Shown: one piece after another, positions 49,201 through 60,946 of the stretch
How the letters are laid out: each line of letters starts with the position of its first letter
Numbering within the stretch: the stretch's first letter is position 1
DNA from: Sitta carolinensis
Lineage: Eukaryota > Chordata > Aves > Passeriformes > Sittidae
DNA length: 64,000 bases
Assembly (NCBI GenBank): GCA_032173965.1
Contig: JAVUNC010000004.1
Span: 59,457,501 to 59,521,500 of the forward strand
Reading direction: 5' to 3'
Translations under genes and position numbers: made by a program
The notes under the pieces: model-generated
What the model saw: only the letters and a program-made list of their open reading frames with translations
What the model was told of the DNA's origin: nothing
Databases searched by the model: none

Positions 49201-52200
49201 CCACCCTAGGAGTCGAGTGGGGACTTGAACCACATCCTTATTTAATAACACGCGTTTGTTGCATGTCTTTAGACAAAGCCTTTGGGCAAAAAAAGCCTCT
49301 TTGGAAATTGTGCTTTTTCACACCCCACCCCACACCCCCTCCCCGGAGTGATGCCCATTTTGTTAGGAAAGGATCCTTGAAAAGCATATAATTCTCTGAT
49401 AATATACACACATCTATGCAGTAACTTAGTAATTCAGAACAGAGGATATATTTTCTACACTTCCTTTTAATGTTTTCCTTTTCTCAGCTGAACAAGTGTC
49501 ATTTCTTTGTTTAGATATTATTTTGTTGGTAATCCAGTGCCAGAAATTTTTGATGGTTGCCTTGGGAAAAACAGCTATTTAACTCAGTGTGTAAGGAAAT
49601 AAGGATTTTTATTTCATTTTTCGTATTCTGATAGTTCATTGCTGTGGAATATAAAGTATTTCCCAATATTTCCCATATTAATACACACGTGAGAAGAATA
49701 GAAACCTGCTTGGTCTTTTTCAGTATAATCTTACCTATCTGTACTAAAATATGGCAACTACAGTTCACCTTTTGACACCTAGTAACTACTGATTTACCAC
49801 TGATGCATGTGGACAAAAAAGCTGCTGCAGTTTGGAGGGTGAAGAGAAAAGGCCATTCTATCTACTGGCAATCAAAAATACATGAAAGATATTAATTTAA
49901 ATTTCATTATTATATTTAGAGTTCAAAGGACATTATCTTGCACTGGTGGAATGAAACTCAAACTGAAGCTCTGATGACATTTTAATCCCTTTACTGTTTA
50001 TAATACTAGTGGGCTTCAAGGAAATTTTTTGTTTAATCTTACAACAGATCGAGTAAATTAAAAATAAAATTATTTGAATATGTTAAGTGTTAATTCTTAT
50101 AGCCATAATATGGGACTAATATTTTGCTACAGTCTTAAGACTTCAGGCAACCACACACCTCAGGCTCATGAGAATTACAGCATCACACACTTTTGTAGGA
50201 AAATGGCTAAAAATAAAGTTGCTAAAAATAAAGTTACAAAAATGTAATTTTATCTGGTCTGTACAAGGATAAAGGGTTCTGACTAGCTGGGCATTGGTTA
50301 CTTTAGAGAAAGGTAGTTATTTGTGCTAGAAGTGAAAGCAATCAATGATCCTGAATAAGATTAGAAAGGAGTTATGACTTCACTGCAGTTGATACATTCA
50401 GGTCTAGCAAATATAGGTTGCTTTTTAAACTAGGACAACAAGAGCTCTCCAAAATACGGAGAAAAAAGATGTCAAAAATGCTAGCAGTATTTAAGCCTAT
50501 CATTGTGTATTTTAGAAACCTACAAAACTTAATTTCTCTCTCAAAAGATAACAGATTTCTCATCAGGTTCCTGGAAAGGTGCCATTTTGGAGTCCATGTG
50601 CTTTTTTTTTACCTCTTTATATAAGAAAAATAATTTAATATTTTGATTGTCTCCCCCGTCCCCTCCAGGATAGTTCATAATTTCATTCAGTAAAATATGG
50701 TAATGTCTGTGCCAATTTGAAAAAAAACCAGTTTTGACACAACAATTTTTTCAATTCTTTTCAGTGTTTTTTGTTCCTGTGAGATTTTTTTGTTTGCTTT
50801 GTTTTTTTGGTTTTGTTCCTGTGGTGTTTTTTTGGTTTTTTTTAATATTATTATTTTTGGTTTCATATGGGCCTGCCATAAAATTTGGAAATGTGTGAAC
50901 TTGTCTTTCCAATTAAATGCCTTTTATTTTTTTCCTTAATTGAGACGTCAGTGTGGATATGGCTACCACTTAAATAGCAAGCAGACCGATCGATAGCTTC
51001 TCTTTAGGGTCCACAACCAGATGGTGGCAAATACCACTTCACTCAGACTTCAATAGCTAATCTGTTTCCAGTGCCTTGGAATACATTTTTCAGTGAGCAA
51101 AAGATGTTCATAGCGTGATTGAAAAGAGATGAAAATGCCCTGGCTGAATCAAAGGGCTATTTTTTAACATTTCAAGACTCTCCTGCCCAGAAAGCAATAC
51201 TGGCTTGTACCAGGCCAGATACAATTCTTATGAGAGCTGCCTCTCACACACACTGTATCCCTCTTATTCCATAGAGGTGAAGCAGGATTTCACTGGCAGT
51301 TTGAGACGGGGTTGCTACTGCCTCACAAGAAAACCTGCCACTGCATTTGCTAAAAATATACAAAAATAAAAGTAGACTGTGTTTAAAATGAAGCAGTTAT
51401 TAAGTGGAGAAATGTGGGGTGAATTCTTAATCCAAAAAGCAAGGAAATTTCCAGCAATTTGCAGATAATCATATATTTTCAAGCTCGTGTTTTCTGAAAA
51501 ATTTCTTTATATACTGGGTACTACACGATAAAGAGAGAGTGATATGCTGGTGCATGCTGAATTACTGCTCAGTTCTCTGGGTTAATGTCCTTCTTGTTTG
51601 CTTTCCCTAGTGAACAAAAGACATTGCAGGAGGCTCAGTATTGCCAAAGTCTACATAAATTACTGAAAATCTCAGTTTGGGAGACCTAGAAACTGAAACA
51701 AAATTGTTCTTCTATAAATAGGGTCTGAGAACAAAAGTGATACAAATAGAAACTTACCACTTTGCTTAGAAAAAAGTCAATTTATAGTCAATGAAATGTT
51801 TACTTTATTGAAAGGATTTAACTGCTGAGACAGAGCAGAACAACAAATTACCTCAAGCATTTACCATTTCAGACTTCCCTGAAAGGCTGCTACAAACAAA
51901 ATAGAAGCTTCGTTCTGCTTTTTTGCTAATATCTGCAAGAAACTAAGTCATCATTTGGAGAAAGGACTCTCAAAAACAATTGGTGTAAATGCATTTAATT
52001 TTAAGTGCAATTTCAAATAACAACTTGCAGCTTTTTCAAAAGCATTTTCTTACCTTAAAATGGACAGTGTTTTATTCTTCTGACTACTGGACCAGTTACT
52101 TGCAACGTACATTAACAATTTAGATAGCAAAAGTACACTTTTTCCAGGCAGACTTCTAATGGAAAATGAAATGTTCTACTTGGCCAAGCTTTGGAGGAAG

Positions 52201-53149
52201 TGTATCAGTTTTGGCAGGCTGATAACACCAAAGAAATCTGAGCCAGTATACAAAGAAAGAACTGGGGCAAAATGTAAGTTATGATTACTGTTGCAATGCT
52301 TTCCCTTTGTCTCTTTGGTTCAATGATTTGTCAAATTTAAGAATTATTTTCCTTTTTATTCACATGTGATTGTAAGGATACGTGTGATAGTGACTTCATG
52401 TCTTGCTGTACGAATATGGTGGAATGAGGTTGTCATTCAACAACAAATAGTCTTACACATGTGTTCATTGACATATTTCAGACCAATTTCAGCCTGTTCC
52501 ATTCAGTGTGTTATTGATTGTGGTAATTTCTCCTGTTTACAAGTATAAATTGAATCAAGGGCTGTTTCATATTTCCTACTGAACCACTGGCTGTTTCATA
52601 TTGTCCATTGAAAGATGGTTAGTACCTCAAGTTTAATAAAGTTAACAACGTTATCTGCAAAACAAATACTTTTTCTTCAATTTTGATAAGGGGAAATTTT
52701 CCAGCAAAAAGATAAGGTTAAGTGCTTTAACTTTATTGCAGTCTCAGAGGCAGTCCTCTTGAAGAATGAGCACTGATTTCCTCCTCATGTTGGAGCTATA
52801 AGCTTGAATGATCCCTTAGAGTATGAGCTGAGCCAAAACACTGGACTATCCCTGTGAAATACTTTAACAATGCATATTAACGGGATGCATTTTGTCTCTT
52901 AATCTAAGTAATGCATTGGGGAAGAAATACATCACGGCTTGGGAAATAGTTTGTCCTTACTGTCCTGAAGCCATGATAAAACTCTGCACTCCCAAGACTT
53001 TGTCAAGAATCCATTACATTACCTTATGCCATCATTTCCTCTGTGTATGCTATTTATTCTTCCTACCTCTAAAAACATTTTGAAGACAGAAAATGTGTCT
53101 CAGTGCTAAGTGTCTCCCTGTGCTTGAAGACATTGACTTGCTTCCTATT
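46259..53149. other. Non-coding desert, no gene recognised
   Basis: Mostly AT-rich. It holds a perfect 22-bp palindrome at 47434-47455, a GC-richer patch at 48.84-49.23 kb, a 15-bp tandem duplication at 50206-50235, T/G-rich DNA at 50.75-50.86 kb, and a 29-bp imperfect duplication (GGCTGTTTCATATT) at 52560-52617. No exon or RNA gene supported. Confidence 0.5.
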
Positions 53150-53260
53150 TTGCCTCAGGTTTGCTGTGTGGTCTTAGGAAAGTCATTTAGGCTCTTTGGT
53201 CTTTCTTTTTAACAGGTCATGAGTCCCAAGAGGTGATAAAAGGTGTTTGCACTTAGTGTC
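53150..53260 (+). repeat. Ancient MIR-type SINE fragment
   Basis: TTTGCTGTGTGGTCTTAGGA, AAGTCATTTAGGCTCTTTGG and TCTTTCTTTTTAACAGGT follow the MIR core in forward order (gctgtgtgaccttgggcaag, tcacttaacctctctg, cagtttcctcatctgtaa). The match is clear over about 60 bases and fades to the right. Confidence 0.7.
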
Positions 53261-55146
53261 TAGAATCACAACCAGTGGCACCTTAATCATGCTGCACCAT
53301 GTGTAAGCCTTGTCTCAGTGCTTTTGTTATCTCAGCAGTAATGGACCTACCAAAGCCTAGAGCAGGAGGTCTGAATATGCCCTTTTCTACCTGCTCCTAC
53401 TTTGGAAGCTCTTCATCTTTGCACTAGCAAAGTAGCAAGAAAAATATGTGGACTTGTTTGTTTGCTTGCTTGATTTCTATTTCCTTATAAATTAAAGCTG
53501 TCTTGGGGAAGCTTCTCTTTCACAAGGGAAGAGAAATTGTAACCAATATACTGAAAGTGCTTCTAAACCTGATCTGTGCATATGAGTACCTTAGAATAAA
53601 CTCCAGTGTCATTTGCCCTTACTGAACAAGTAACAGTGCTAGGCTGTCTCCTCTTTCTGATAACAGAAATGTCAAATCCACAAAAAAGGAGTGCTACTGC
53701 TGAGGGAATGCATTTCTTGCAGGTTGGTTTTGTAGGCAGGGATGCGGTTATTTGTGTCCACCAGCTGAAAAAAATTGAAGAGATGAATAATGAGGCAGTG
53801 TGCAGGATACAGCAGTTGTGGAGTTTTCTGTATATTTTTGTAATAGCAGCTGAATATTAATATCTCATGTATTTCTCTGTGGTTGAGAAATGCTTCTCAT
53901 TGAAGACATGGCAGCATTACCTGCTATATGGATATCACTAGTACATATATTTACTGGTGTATAATCACTTTAATTGTTTCTTAACATATGTTTTGATTGT
54001 CTTTTAGTCATACTATCCAGTCAGTAAGTAGCTGCCTCTTCCTGCTTTTAAATGATGAGACCAAATGGCTAGACTAAGGATTGCAATTCTAATGATAATG
54101 CAATTTTTGTACGTATAGCTCTGCAAATTTTTGTTCAGAGATTGTCATAAGAAACTTTTCTAACATTTCCTCTGAATCTGCTTCTGAAATACATTAGAGT
54201 GAAAAAGATGGAGCAGCAGATTAATTAGTGAGTAAGTGAACCAGTTAATTAATATTACAATTAAATCTGCCTGAGGTATGCTTATAGCATCCTTGGCACT
54301 TTTCAAGTAATGAAAAAGTGTTTGCTGTCTCCCTCCTTCTCAAAGCTCCGCTGAAAATGTGGCTTGTCTGAAACAATGCTTCTGTGAAGCTGGTCAGAAT
54401 GAAGTACACGAATGAGTTACCATGAGGTCAGAATTATTTTGTGTCCTGTGATAGGGCTATTCTGCTCTTCACAGGACTGAAATAGAATAGAAAATTTGTA
54501 ATTATGTACAATATGCTGCCAAAAGATCAACTTTGTTGCTTTTGGCAATCACTAATGATTTTTTATTTTGCAAGAGCAGCATAATGTTTTATTTCTGCCC
54601 CCATTTTTCATAAAAAGCTAATTTGCATACATTTCTGCAAGAGCGAACCATGTTAGTATGGGAAAAAAAGGCTCTAAGAATAGTCTGAAATAGAGAGGAT
54701 CTACACAGTCTGAAACAGAGACAATTTATCAGAAATACAAAATGGGAGAGAAAAGGTGATATAAAATCACATAACATGTTTCAGGCCCCAAGCATTCATG
54801 CTATGTTAAGGTTATCTTTTCTGCTGATGGTAAATCAGGCTCCTGTTTTGTGTGTCTGGTCATCACAATGGGGCTAAATCCACATTGATGAGCTATGATC
54901 AGTCCTGAGCTCTGAACATATGCTCCACACAGCTGGTGATGTCCCCAGAGTGGTCCCCGAGCTTCACGTCTAGCACAACTTGACCCTGGAATTTACTGAG
55001 GCCAGATAAGCAATGCATTAAAAAGAGTGCTTAGATTCCTCTCTCAAAAATAGTCACCTCAAGCTCTGGGCTGGGAGCAGCCACCTTCCTGGCTCTGAAG
55101 TTCAACACCTTACTCAGACCCCGTTGTGGACACACAAACCTTGGGA
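53261..55146. other. Non-coding DNA, no feature recognised
   Basis: AT-rich. The open frame 53606-53860 (plus) has no domain that I recognise. A GC-richer piece at 54.9-55.0 kb is unassigned. Confidence 0.5.
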
Positions 55147-55587
55147 AGCAGCAGCAGCAGCAGCGGCAGCAGCAGGGATCCCTCCTGGTGCTGTACTGAC
55201 AGGATTGCAGCACTGTGCCTGGTGACCGTACTCGGCATTTCCCACCGCAGTCAGAGCCTTTTCTGTGTTTCCAAACAGGCAGAAGGATGCAACCTGTGGT
55301 GCTCAAAGGGATTGCAATCCAATTTACTTATTTATTTATTTATGAACTTACTTAAATCTAAAGATGAATGCAATGAGTTGGAGCAAAAAACACAGGAGAG
55401 GGAGAGAGGGAGGGAGGAGAGCAATGGGCTTGGCGGCATTGGGAAGGTTACAGTATTTCACACCTACCAGTGACAGTGCAAATGAAGATACCCACTTATG
55501 ATGTTCATTTGAGAAATGGGGTGAAGGGAGGTAAATGTTTGGTTTTGCTGGTTTGTTTGTTTGTTTGTTTGTTTGCTTGTTTGTTTG
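55147..55587. repeat. Cluster of simple repeats: (AGC)n, (TTTA)n, GA-rich, (GTTT)n
   Basis: Within 440 bp there are four short tandem repeats: (AGC)n with one CGG interruption at 55147-55175, (TTTA)n at 55325-55343, a GAGAGGGAGGGAGG tract at 55395-55422 and (GTTT)n with one GCTT unit at 55551-55587. Open frames of 115-117 codons cross this region, but nothing suggests that they are translated. Confidence 0.85.
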
Positions 55588-58388
55588 AAATTAGGTCTTT
55601 CTGTTGGTATTGGTCAGTGCTCAGATGGAGATTTGTGAAGCACATGGATGAACCCACCAACCAGCAGAGTCTGGTCCAGCACATGTTGTCCCACTGGTGT
55701 AATTTTGGAGAGGTCCCAGGGCTACAGCATGCTCACTCAGGAGCCCTGTCCTGGTCTGCTGAGATGCTGACCCATCACAACTACATCTACCACTGGAGCT
55801 TCAGGGCTGCAATATCTGCTTAACTCTTGGGCCTGTACCTGTGGCCAGGCAGGAACTTTAAATCTGAGTCCCTCTGCTCTCCAAAACAGTAAAGAGATCC
55901 TGCTCACAAAATCTGTTTCCAAATTTTCCCTTCCGCCTCATGCTCCTCATGTTAATTATGTAAAAAGGATAAGTGGATCTATTAATGTGTGTCTTAAACC
56001 ATTGTAAAGCCATAATCATGATTATTTGCAACTCTTTGCCAGAGATGGGAGTTGTACTCAATACAAACGTCTAAAGTATAGATACAAACAACTGGGTAGA
56101 GCAAGACTGAATTTAACTCAATTACTCTCCCTCAGCTGCACCTAAAAGTCTGCCACAATTGTTTCCAAAATGATGTACAAGTCACGAGAGAACTAGAGGG
56201 AGCTACATAAAAAGAGATTAAAAACACAAATATACAAGAATATATGAGTGATTTGAAAAAACTGCTTAAAAAAATTGTTGAAATTTATATAAAAAATTTT
56301 AATTGTCTACTTACAGTCTGAATGAGACTGCAGGACATTTCTTCACTGTTTAATCCTGTGATCCAGCTCATTTTCCCCTTGCTGACCCTTCTCTCTTCCC
56401 ACTGGGGACCAGACCCGCAGAACAAAGCAGCTTGTCTTTCAAACGGTGAACCAAGCACTGCTGAAACACCCATATTTTAGTAAGGCTTCCCCACAGAACT
56501 TCCTTTTTATTAGTATCCCAGAATCTGAAAGGGTCTGCATAAAGAAGAGCAGGGCCTGCAGAAATAATTTCTGCTATCCACCCTTTGTTATGTGAAATGA
56601 CCTCTATGGGTATCTGCCCTGCCTTTGCTTGTCTGCTTCTTCTGTGTGCACTGAAAGGTCTTTCGGCCAGGGGGGAAAACTTAGGCTGATATCACAAGAT
56701 TTTTCTTACCCAAGATTTCTACTTGCTTTAATAGAGATCTGCCTTTGAGTCAGGTATTCCAGAACTCCGGGTATAAACAAATATATTCATAAAACTGATT
56801 TTCAGATTCCTTTTTTCTAAATTAATATAGACTGAAAGGATCTACTCTTCTTCCTTAGAAGATTAAGTAGGATCTGAATGTTTGGAAATTGAATACTCAC
56901 AGTTTACATTCAGCCCATTATATTTCATGTTTTCCCACTACTTGACTATTGTTTTTCACATTTTAACACTATTTTGAAAGGAAATGTGCAATTCATGACA
57001 AGAAAAAGGTGTGAATGACTGAATCAATGCCATCATTGATCTAACTGAGTGCAGAATCAAATGCTCAGTCAAAATGAACACCTTGGAACATAATCCTACA
57101 GACTTTATTCAGATTAAATCCTTGTTGAAAACACTGGGGAATTTGGTGTAAGCCTTTCATTATCAGAAACCCAGATTTCCATTGCAAAAACCATTTCAAG
57201 ACTGCTACTGGCAATTAAAATCAGCTCTTTGCCAAGGATAAAGTCTTCATATAAATTGTTTAAATGGAACCTGGTTTAAATATATGTTTGGAGGGATGAA
57301 GACATAGAAAATAGATCTGTTGATGCATAGTACGTGTCTGATAAATTTCTGTGCGATGAAAACAAAATAGTACAGCTAGAATTTGTGTAAAATGGAATTC
57401 ATAACAAAGGCAACCGATCATTTTGGGGTTCAGTATAGCCATAGTTGATTTTCACATCATGGACACCCAGTCCGTGAGACATTAATAATTAACTTAAGAC
57501 ATATGGTAAATTATGAACTGGATCTTTTACTTGTACATGTTCTGGAGGAGAGGTTTTTTTTATTCAAGGTATTTTTGTAAATTATTCGTTTATGTTCTTG
57601 GAAGTACAATTGCATTACAAAAGTTTGTGATGGCTATAAATCACATTTGACCTAGGTGAGAAGGAAGTGACCAGTTAGTTAAAAACAGGTTTTACTTAAA
57701 CAACAGCTTTGAAATATTTTTTTTCTTTTATTAACACAAACCATACAAAGGATCTGAATATCATTTCTCTATTGTAAATCACAAACTATTGCAACTACCC
57801 ATACAGATTCTACAACACCCTTAGTGTATGCACACTGATGAGAAACATTTTTTCAAAAAATACACTTTGCATATGACATTTAAAGCAGTTGATTAAGGAA
57901 AAAAAGATAATTAAAAGTTGATAGAAATGCTGGATTACCATTTATGCACTCTTTATGTTTTATAATTGCATTAGTGTTATACAAATGTATTCCACGATTT
58001 CTGCAAGCCTTAGAGCTGACTTACTAGGTTATTTGGAGTGAAAATATTTTAAATTATCTCTGGAATCATGTTCCTTAATAAGAAAGACTAAATATTTTTA
58101 GACTATGGAAGAGTAAATATATATTTGGTGGTGTAGTGCACTTGCCAGCACAGCGATAGAACGTGACTAAAGGGTATCTGGAAGAAAGACATGGTCAGGT
58201 GTGTCCTGGTGCACTGAATGCTAATATGACTTCAGTAGAAGCACATTATGCTTTTATTTCTGACTGTATACTGAATTATTTACACCTTCAAGGCAGCTGA
58301 TTGAACTGTAGCATCAGTCAATTAGCAAATCAAAAATTTATATGATTCCAATTTAGCATGGAGTCCTTCTCTCTTTTTTTTTCTTTTT
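55588..58388. other. Non-coding DNA, no feature recognised
   Basis: Moderate GC to about 55.86 kb, AT-rich afterwards. No named repeat or exon supported. Confidence 0.5.
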
Positions 58389-58570
58389 AGATTTTCACCC
58401 TGACAGTGACAAATTACTCCTCTGCTGGCTGAGATTGGAAATTAAAAGCATTTAGAGCTGCTTTATGCATTTATGCTAATGAGAACTTCTGATATGATTT
58501 GCATGCAAAAGAGGACAATCTGAAAGCTCATCAGTTTTTCATGCTTCCGCATTTTGATGTAGTAGGGTTT
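58389..58570. promoter_or_regulatory. Candidate conserved non-coding element with octamer palindrome
   Basis: Complex, repeat-free AT-rich sequence dense in homeodomain- and POU-like sites: TTTATGCATTTATGCTAATG, GATTTGCATGCAAAAG and CATCAGTTTTTCATGC. It contains the perfect palindrome TTTGCATGCAAA (58498-58509), with ATTTGCAT and its mirror. Such texture is typical of developmental enhancers in gene deserts. This is a reading of motif style, not proof of conservation. Confidence 0.25.
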
Positions 58571-58661
58571 TTTCTGATTTCTGCAGAGCAGAAATATTTT
58601 TCTTGGGGAAACAATACTCTATGTGAACAAAAAGAGTTTTTCTTTTAAGTCAGAAAGTTCC

Positions 58662-58680
58662 TTTTTTTTTTTTTTTTTTT
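58662..58680 (+). repeat. T19 homopolymer
   Basis: Nineteen consecutive T followed by ACCCTCCAGATTC. A poly-T next to a possible acceptor-like CCAG, but no exon is recognisable after it. Confidence 0.85.
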
Positions 58681-59229
58681 ACCCTCCAGATTCTTGTCAA
58701 ATCATTTGCTTTGCTGTTTCAGAACTGCAGCCCACATTCATTAGCATTTTAGATGTTTATCAAAGGAACGATCCAGTATCTGCCATGCAAGATTATAGCT
58801 CGAGCTTCATTTTAAATTCAGCAAGAAAAAAAGACCGGAGGACAGATGAGAAGAGGGACGTGCACTCTGACAAGCTTCTTCACAGATACACCCGAATTAA
58901 TCCTATTTAGAGCAAAATTTGATTAATCACCAGCAGTGGTAGCTTTGTGAAGTTTAGTGAAATAGTTAACTCTGACAAATTTTGGGGACCTCTTTGGCAC
59001 AGCTTTTCTGGGATGCAAAAAAAGAAGACAGGCATTACAAATGACAGAGCAGATAACTTTAAAATTGTTTTTCTTAAAAACTCTTGTTTAGTAAAGAGAT
59101 TGCTGCCATTTTTCGGCATTTAGTTTTGCTTTCCAATTCAATATAGTGAAAGACATTAAAGTGTGGCGAGGAAGGCTCTGGAAGTAACAGAAACATCAGA
59201 GTTTTTATTTTGGTTTTGAAGCATATGGA
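58681..59229. other. Non-coding DNA, no feature recognised
   Basis: AT-rich. Open frames 58623-58910 (plus) and 58907-59119 (minus) are unsupported. Confidence 0.5.
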
Positions 59230-59735
59230 CTAGTATGTCCAGCTCTGGGGCCTCCAGCATAAGAATTTTGTTGGCCTGCTGGAGCGAGGTCAGAGGAGGC
59301 TACAAAGGTGATCAGAGGCTTAGAGCATCTCTCCTGTGAAGACAGGCTGAAGGAATTGAGGCTGTTCAGCCTGGAGAAGATAGAGTTCCAGGGAGACCTT
59401 TCAGTAGCCTTCCAATACCTGAAGGGGACCTACAAGAAAGCTGGAGCAGGGGTTTTTACAAGGGCATGGGACAAGGGAGAATAGCTTTAGGCTGAATGAG
59501 AGTAGGTTTAGAATAGATAATAGAAAGGCTTCACTCTGGCGTGGTGAGGCACTGGAAGAGGTTCCCCAGGTAAGTTATAGGTGCTCCATCCCTGGAAGTG
59601 TTCACAGTCAGGCTGGATGGGGCTTTGAGCACTCTGGTCTAGTGAAAAGTGACCCTACCAATGGCAGAGGGTTTGGAACTAAATGATCTTTAAAGTGCCT
59701 TCCAGCCCAAACCATTCTATGGTTCCATGGTTTTG
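59230..59735 (+). mobile_element. CR1 LINE 3' end
   Basis: The 3' terminal part of a CR1 element in forward orientation. Recognisable strings in order are GTCCAGCTCTGGGGCC, GGCTTAGAGCATCTCTCCTG, TGTTCAGCCTGGAGAAGA, ACTGGAAGAGGTTCCCCAGG, CAGGCTGGATGGGGCTTTGA and AACTAAATGATCTTTAAAGT. It ends with the CR1 signature CCCAAACCATTCTATGGTTC, which includes the terminal octamer-type repeat. 5'-truncated as usual for CR1; fairly well preserved but without an intact reading frame. Confidence 0.96.
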
Positions 59736-60692
59736 CTTACTGCAGATAGTATAATTAAAATCATTTGCCATGTAAAAGGAGATAGTAATTTGCTGATTAC
59801 TTGCCGTGTTTGAGAAGGTTGATCTGGTTGATCTGACGTATATTTTTTTACTTTTTGTGAATGTGGAGTTTTTGTGTTGGAAATTATCCTGAAAGACCCT
59901 AACTGTTGTCCTTTTTATTAAAAAAATTGCTGTACGTGTTGAACACAGCATAAATCCATTAATTTTTCCAGCTCCCAAAAGCTTTTATTTAGAGTTTTAA
60001 TTGTAAATATTCTTTCTATCTTGCCTTTCAATAGATCAGATTCCACTGCATTCTTTAGTAAAACAAAGGCAAAATATAAGTCTATACATCTGAGTTAAAA
60101 TTAAGAAATTAAACTCTGATTGTAATATATTTAAATCATTCTTCAAAATACCCCTTTACCCATTAAATCACTTTTACCCCAAGGAGTGGACAGCAGCACT
60201 GAAGGCTTTCTGCACTTCAGAGGTGTTACAGAAGAGAATTTGACTCATTGACTTGGCTAGCATTGCAGTAAGGTGCTTTACAACCACTCAAAGGCAGCTA
60301 ACAACAGGTGTATATCATTTTTCTTAGCATCTTGTGTCTTAAGGCAGTATTCTTGTTTTGTGTACTTGAAAATGAAATATCAATGTCTTCTACAGTTGAA
60401 GCAGTTCCCCTTTTTCTTTTGCTGCATTGATGCCTGGTAGTAGATACCTTATTTCATCCCTCAGTGAGAAAGAGAAGGTTGTGGTAAGGTAATCAAGGAA
60501 GGGGAAACAGTATGAGGAGTCAAAAAAAGGAAACTAGGAGAGAAAGGGTCATGCTAGATCACAAATTAGCCTTGCTTGTCCTCTTTGACAGGGCAGTTAT
60601 GGTCCAGTGGAAGGTGTTGATGCAGTGGTATTCTTTCTGAAAAACCCTGCTGAGATAACCCATTGGGAAAAAAGATGTGTAATAGGCCAAGG
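59736..60692. other. Non-coding DNA between two CR1 tails
   Basis: AT-rich and featureless. The open frame 59679-59978 (minus) partly overlaps the CR1 tail and is not a gene. Confidence 0.5.
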
Positions 60693-60946
60693 CATAAGGG
60701 CCTTAAGCTGAAAGAGGGCATGTTTAGATTAGATATTAGGAAGAAATTCTTCTCTGTGAGGGGTATTAGACACTAGTATAGGCTGCCCAGAGAAGCAGTG
60801 GATGTCTCATCTCTTCACCTAGTAGGCCAGGCTGGATGGGACTTTGAGCAATCTGATCTAGTGAAAGGTGTCCCTGTCCATGGCAGGAAGCTGAAACTAG
60901 GTGATCTTCAGGGTCCTTTCCAATCCAGGTCATTGTATGAGAATGC
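60693..60946 (+). mobile_element. CR1 LINE 3' end, shorter copy
   Basis: Second CR1 tail in the same orientation, about 1 kb from the first. The strings GGCCTTAAGCTGAAAGAGGG, TTAGATTAGATATTAGGAAG, AAATTCTTCTCTGTGAGGG, GCTGCCCAGAGAAGCAGTGG, GGCTGGATGGGACTTTGAGC and GGTGTCCCTGTCCATGGCAG follow the CR1 3' consensus in order, ending CTTTCCAATCCAGGTCATTG. Independent insertion: it starts further 3' and differs in detail from the first copy. Confidence 0.95.

Noticed and set aside
49180..49235. tRNA-like B box (GGTTCAAGTCC on minus)
   Set aside because: No A box, no cloverleaf and no acceptor stem can be drawn upstream, so it is neither a tRNA gene nor a clear tRNA-derived SINE.
53606..53860. An 84-codon plus frame as a short protein gene
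   Set aside because: No domain, no supporting splice sites and no conserved-looking motif.
55126..55823. Two plus frames of 115 and 117 codons
   Set aside because: They run through (AGC)n, (TTTA)n, GA-rich and (GTTT)n simple repeats and have no recognisable content.
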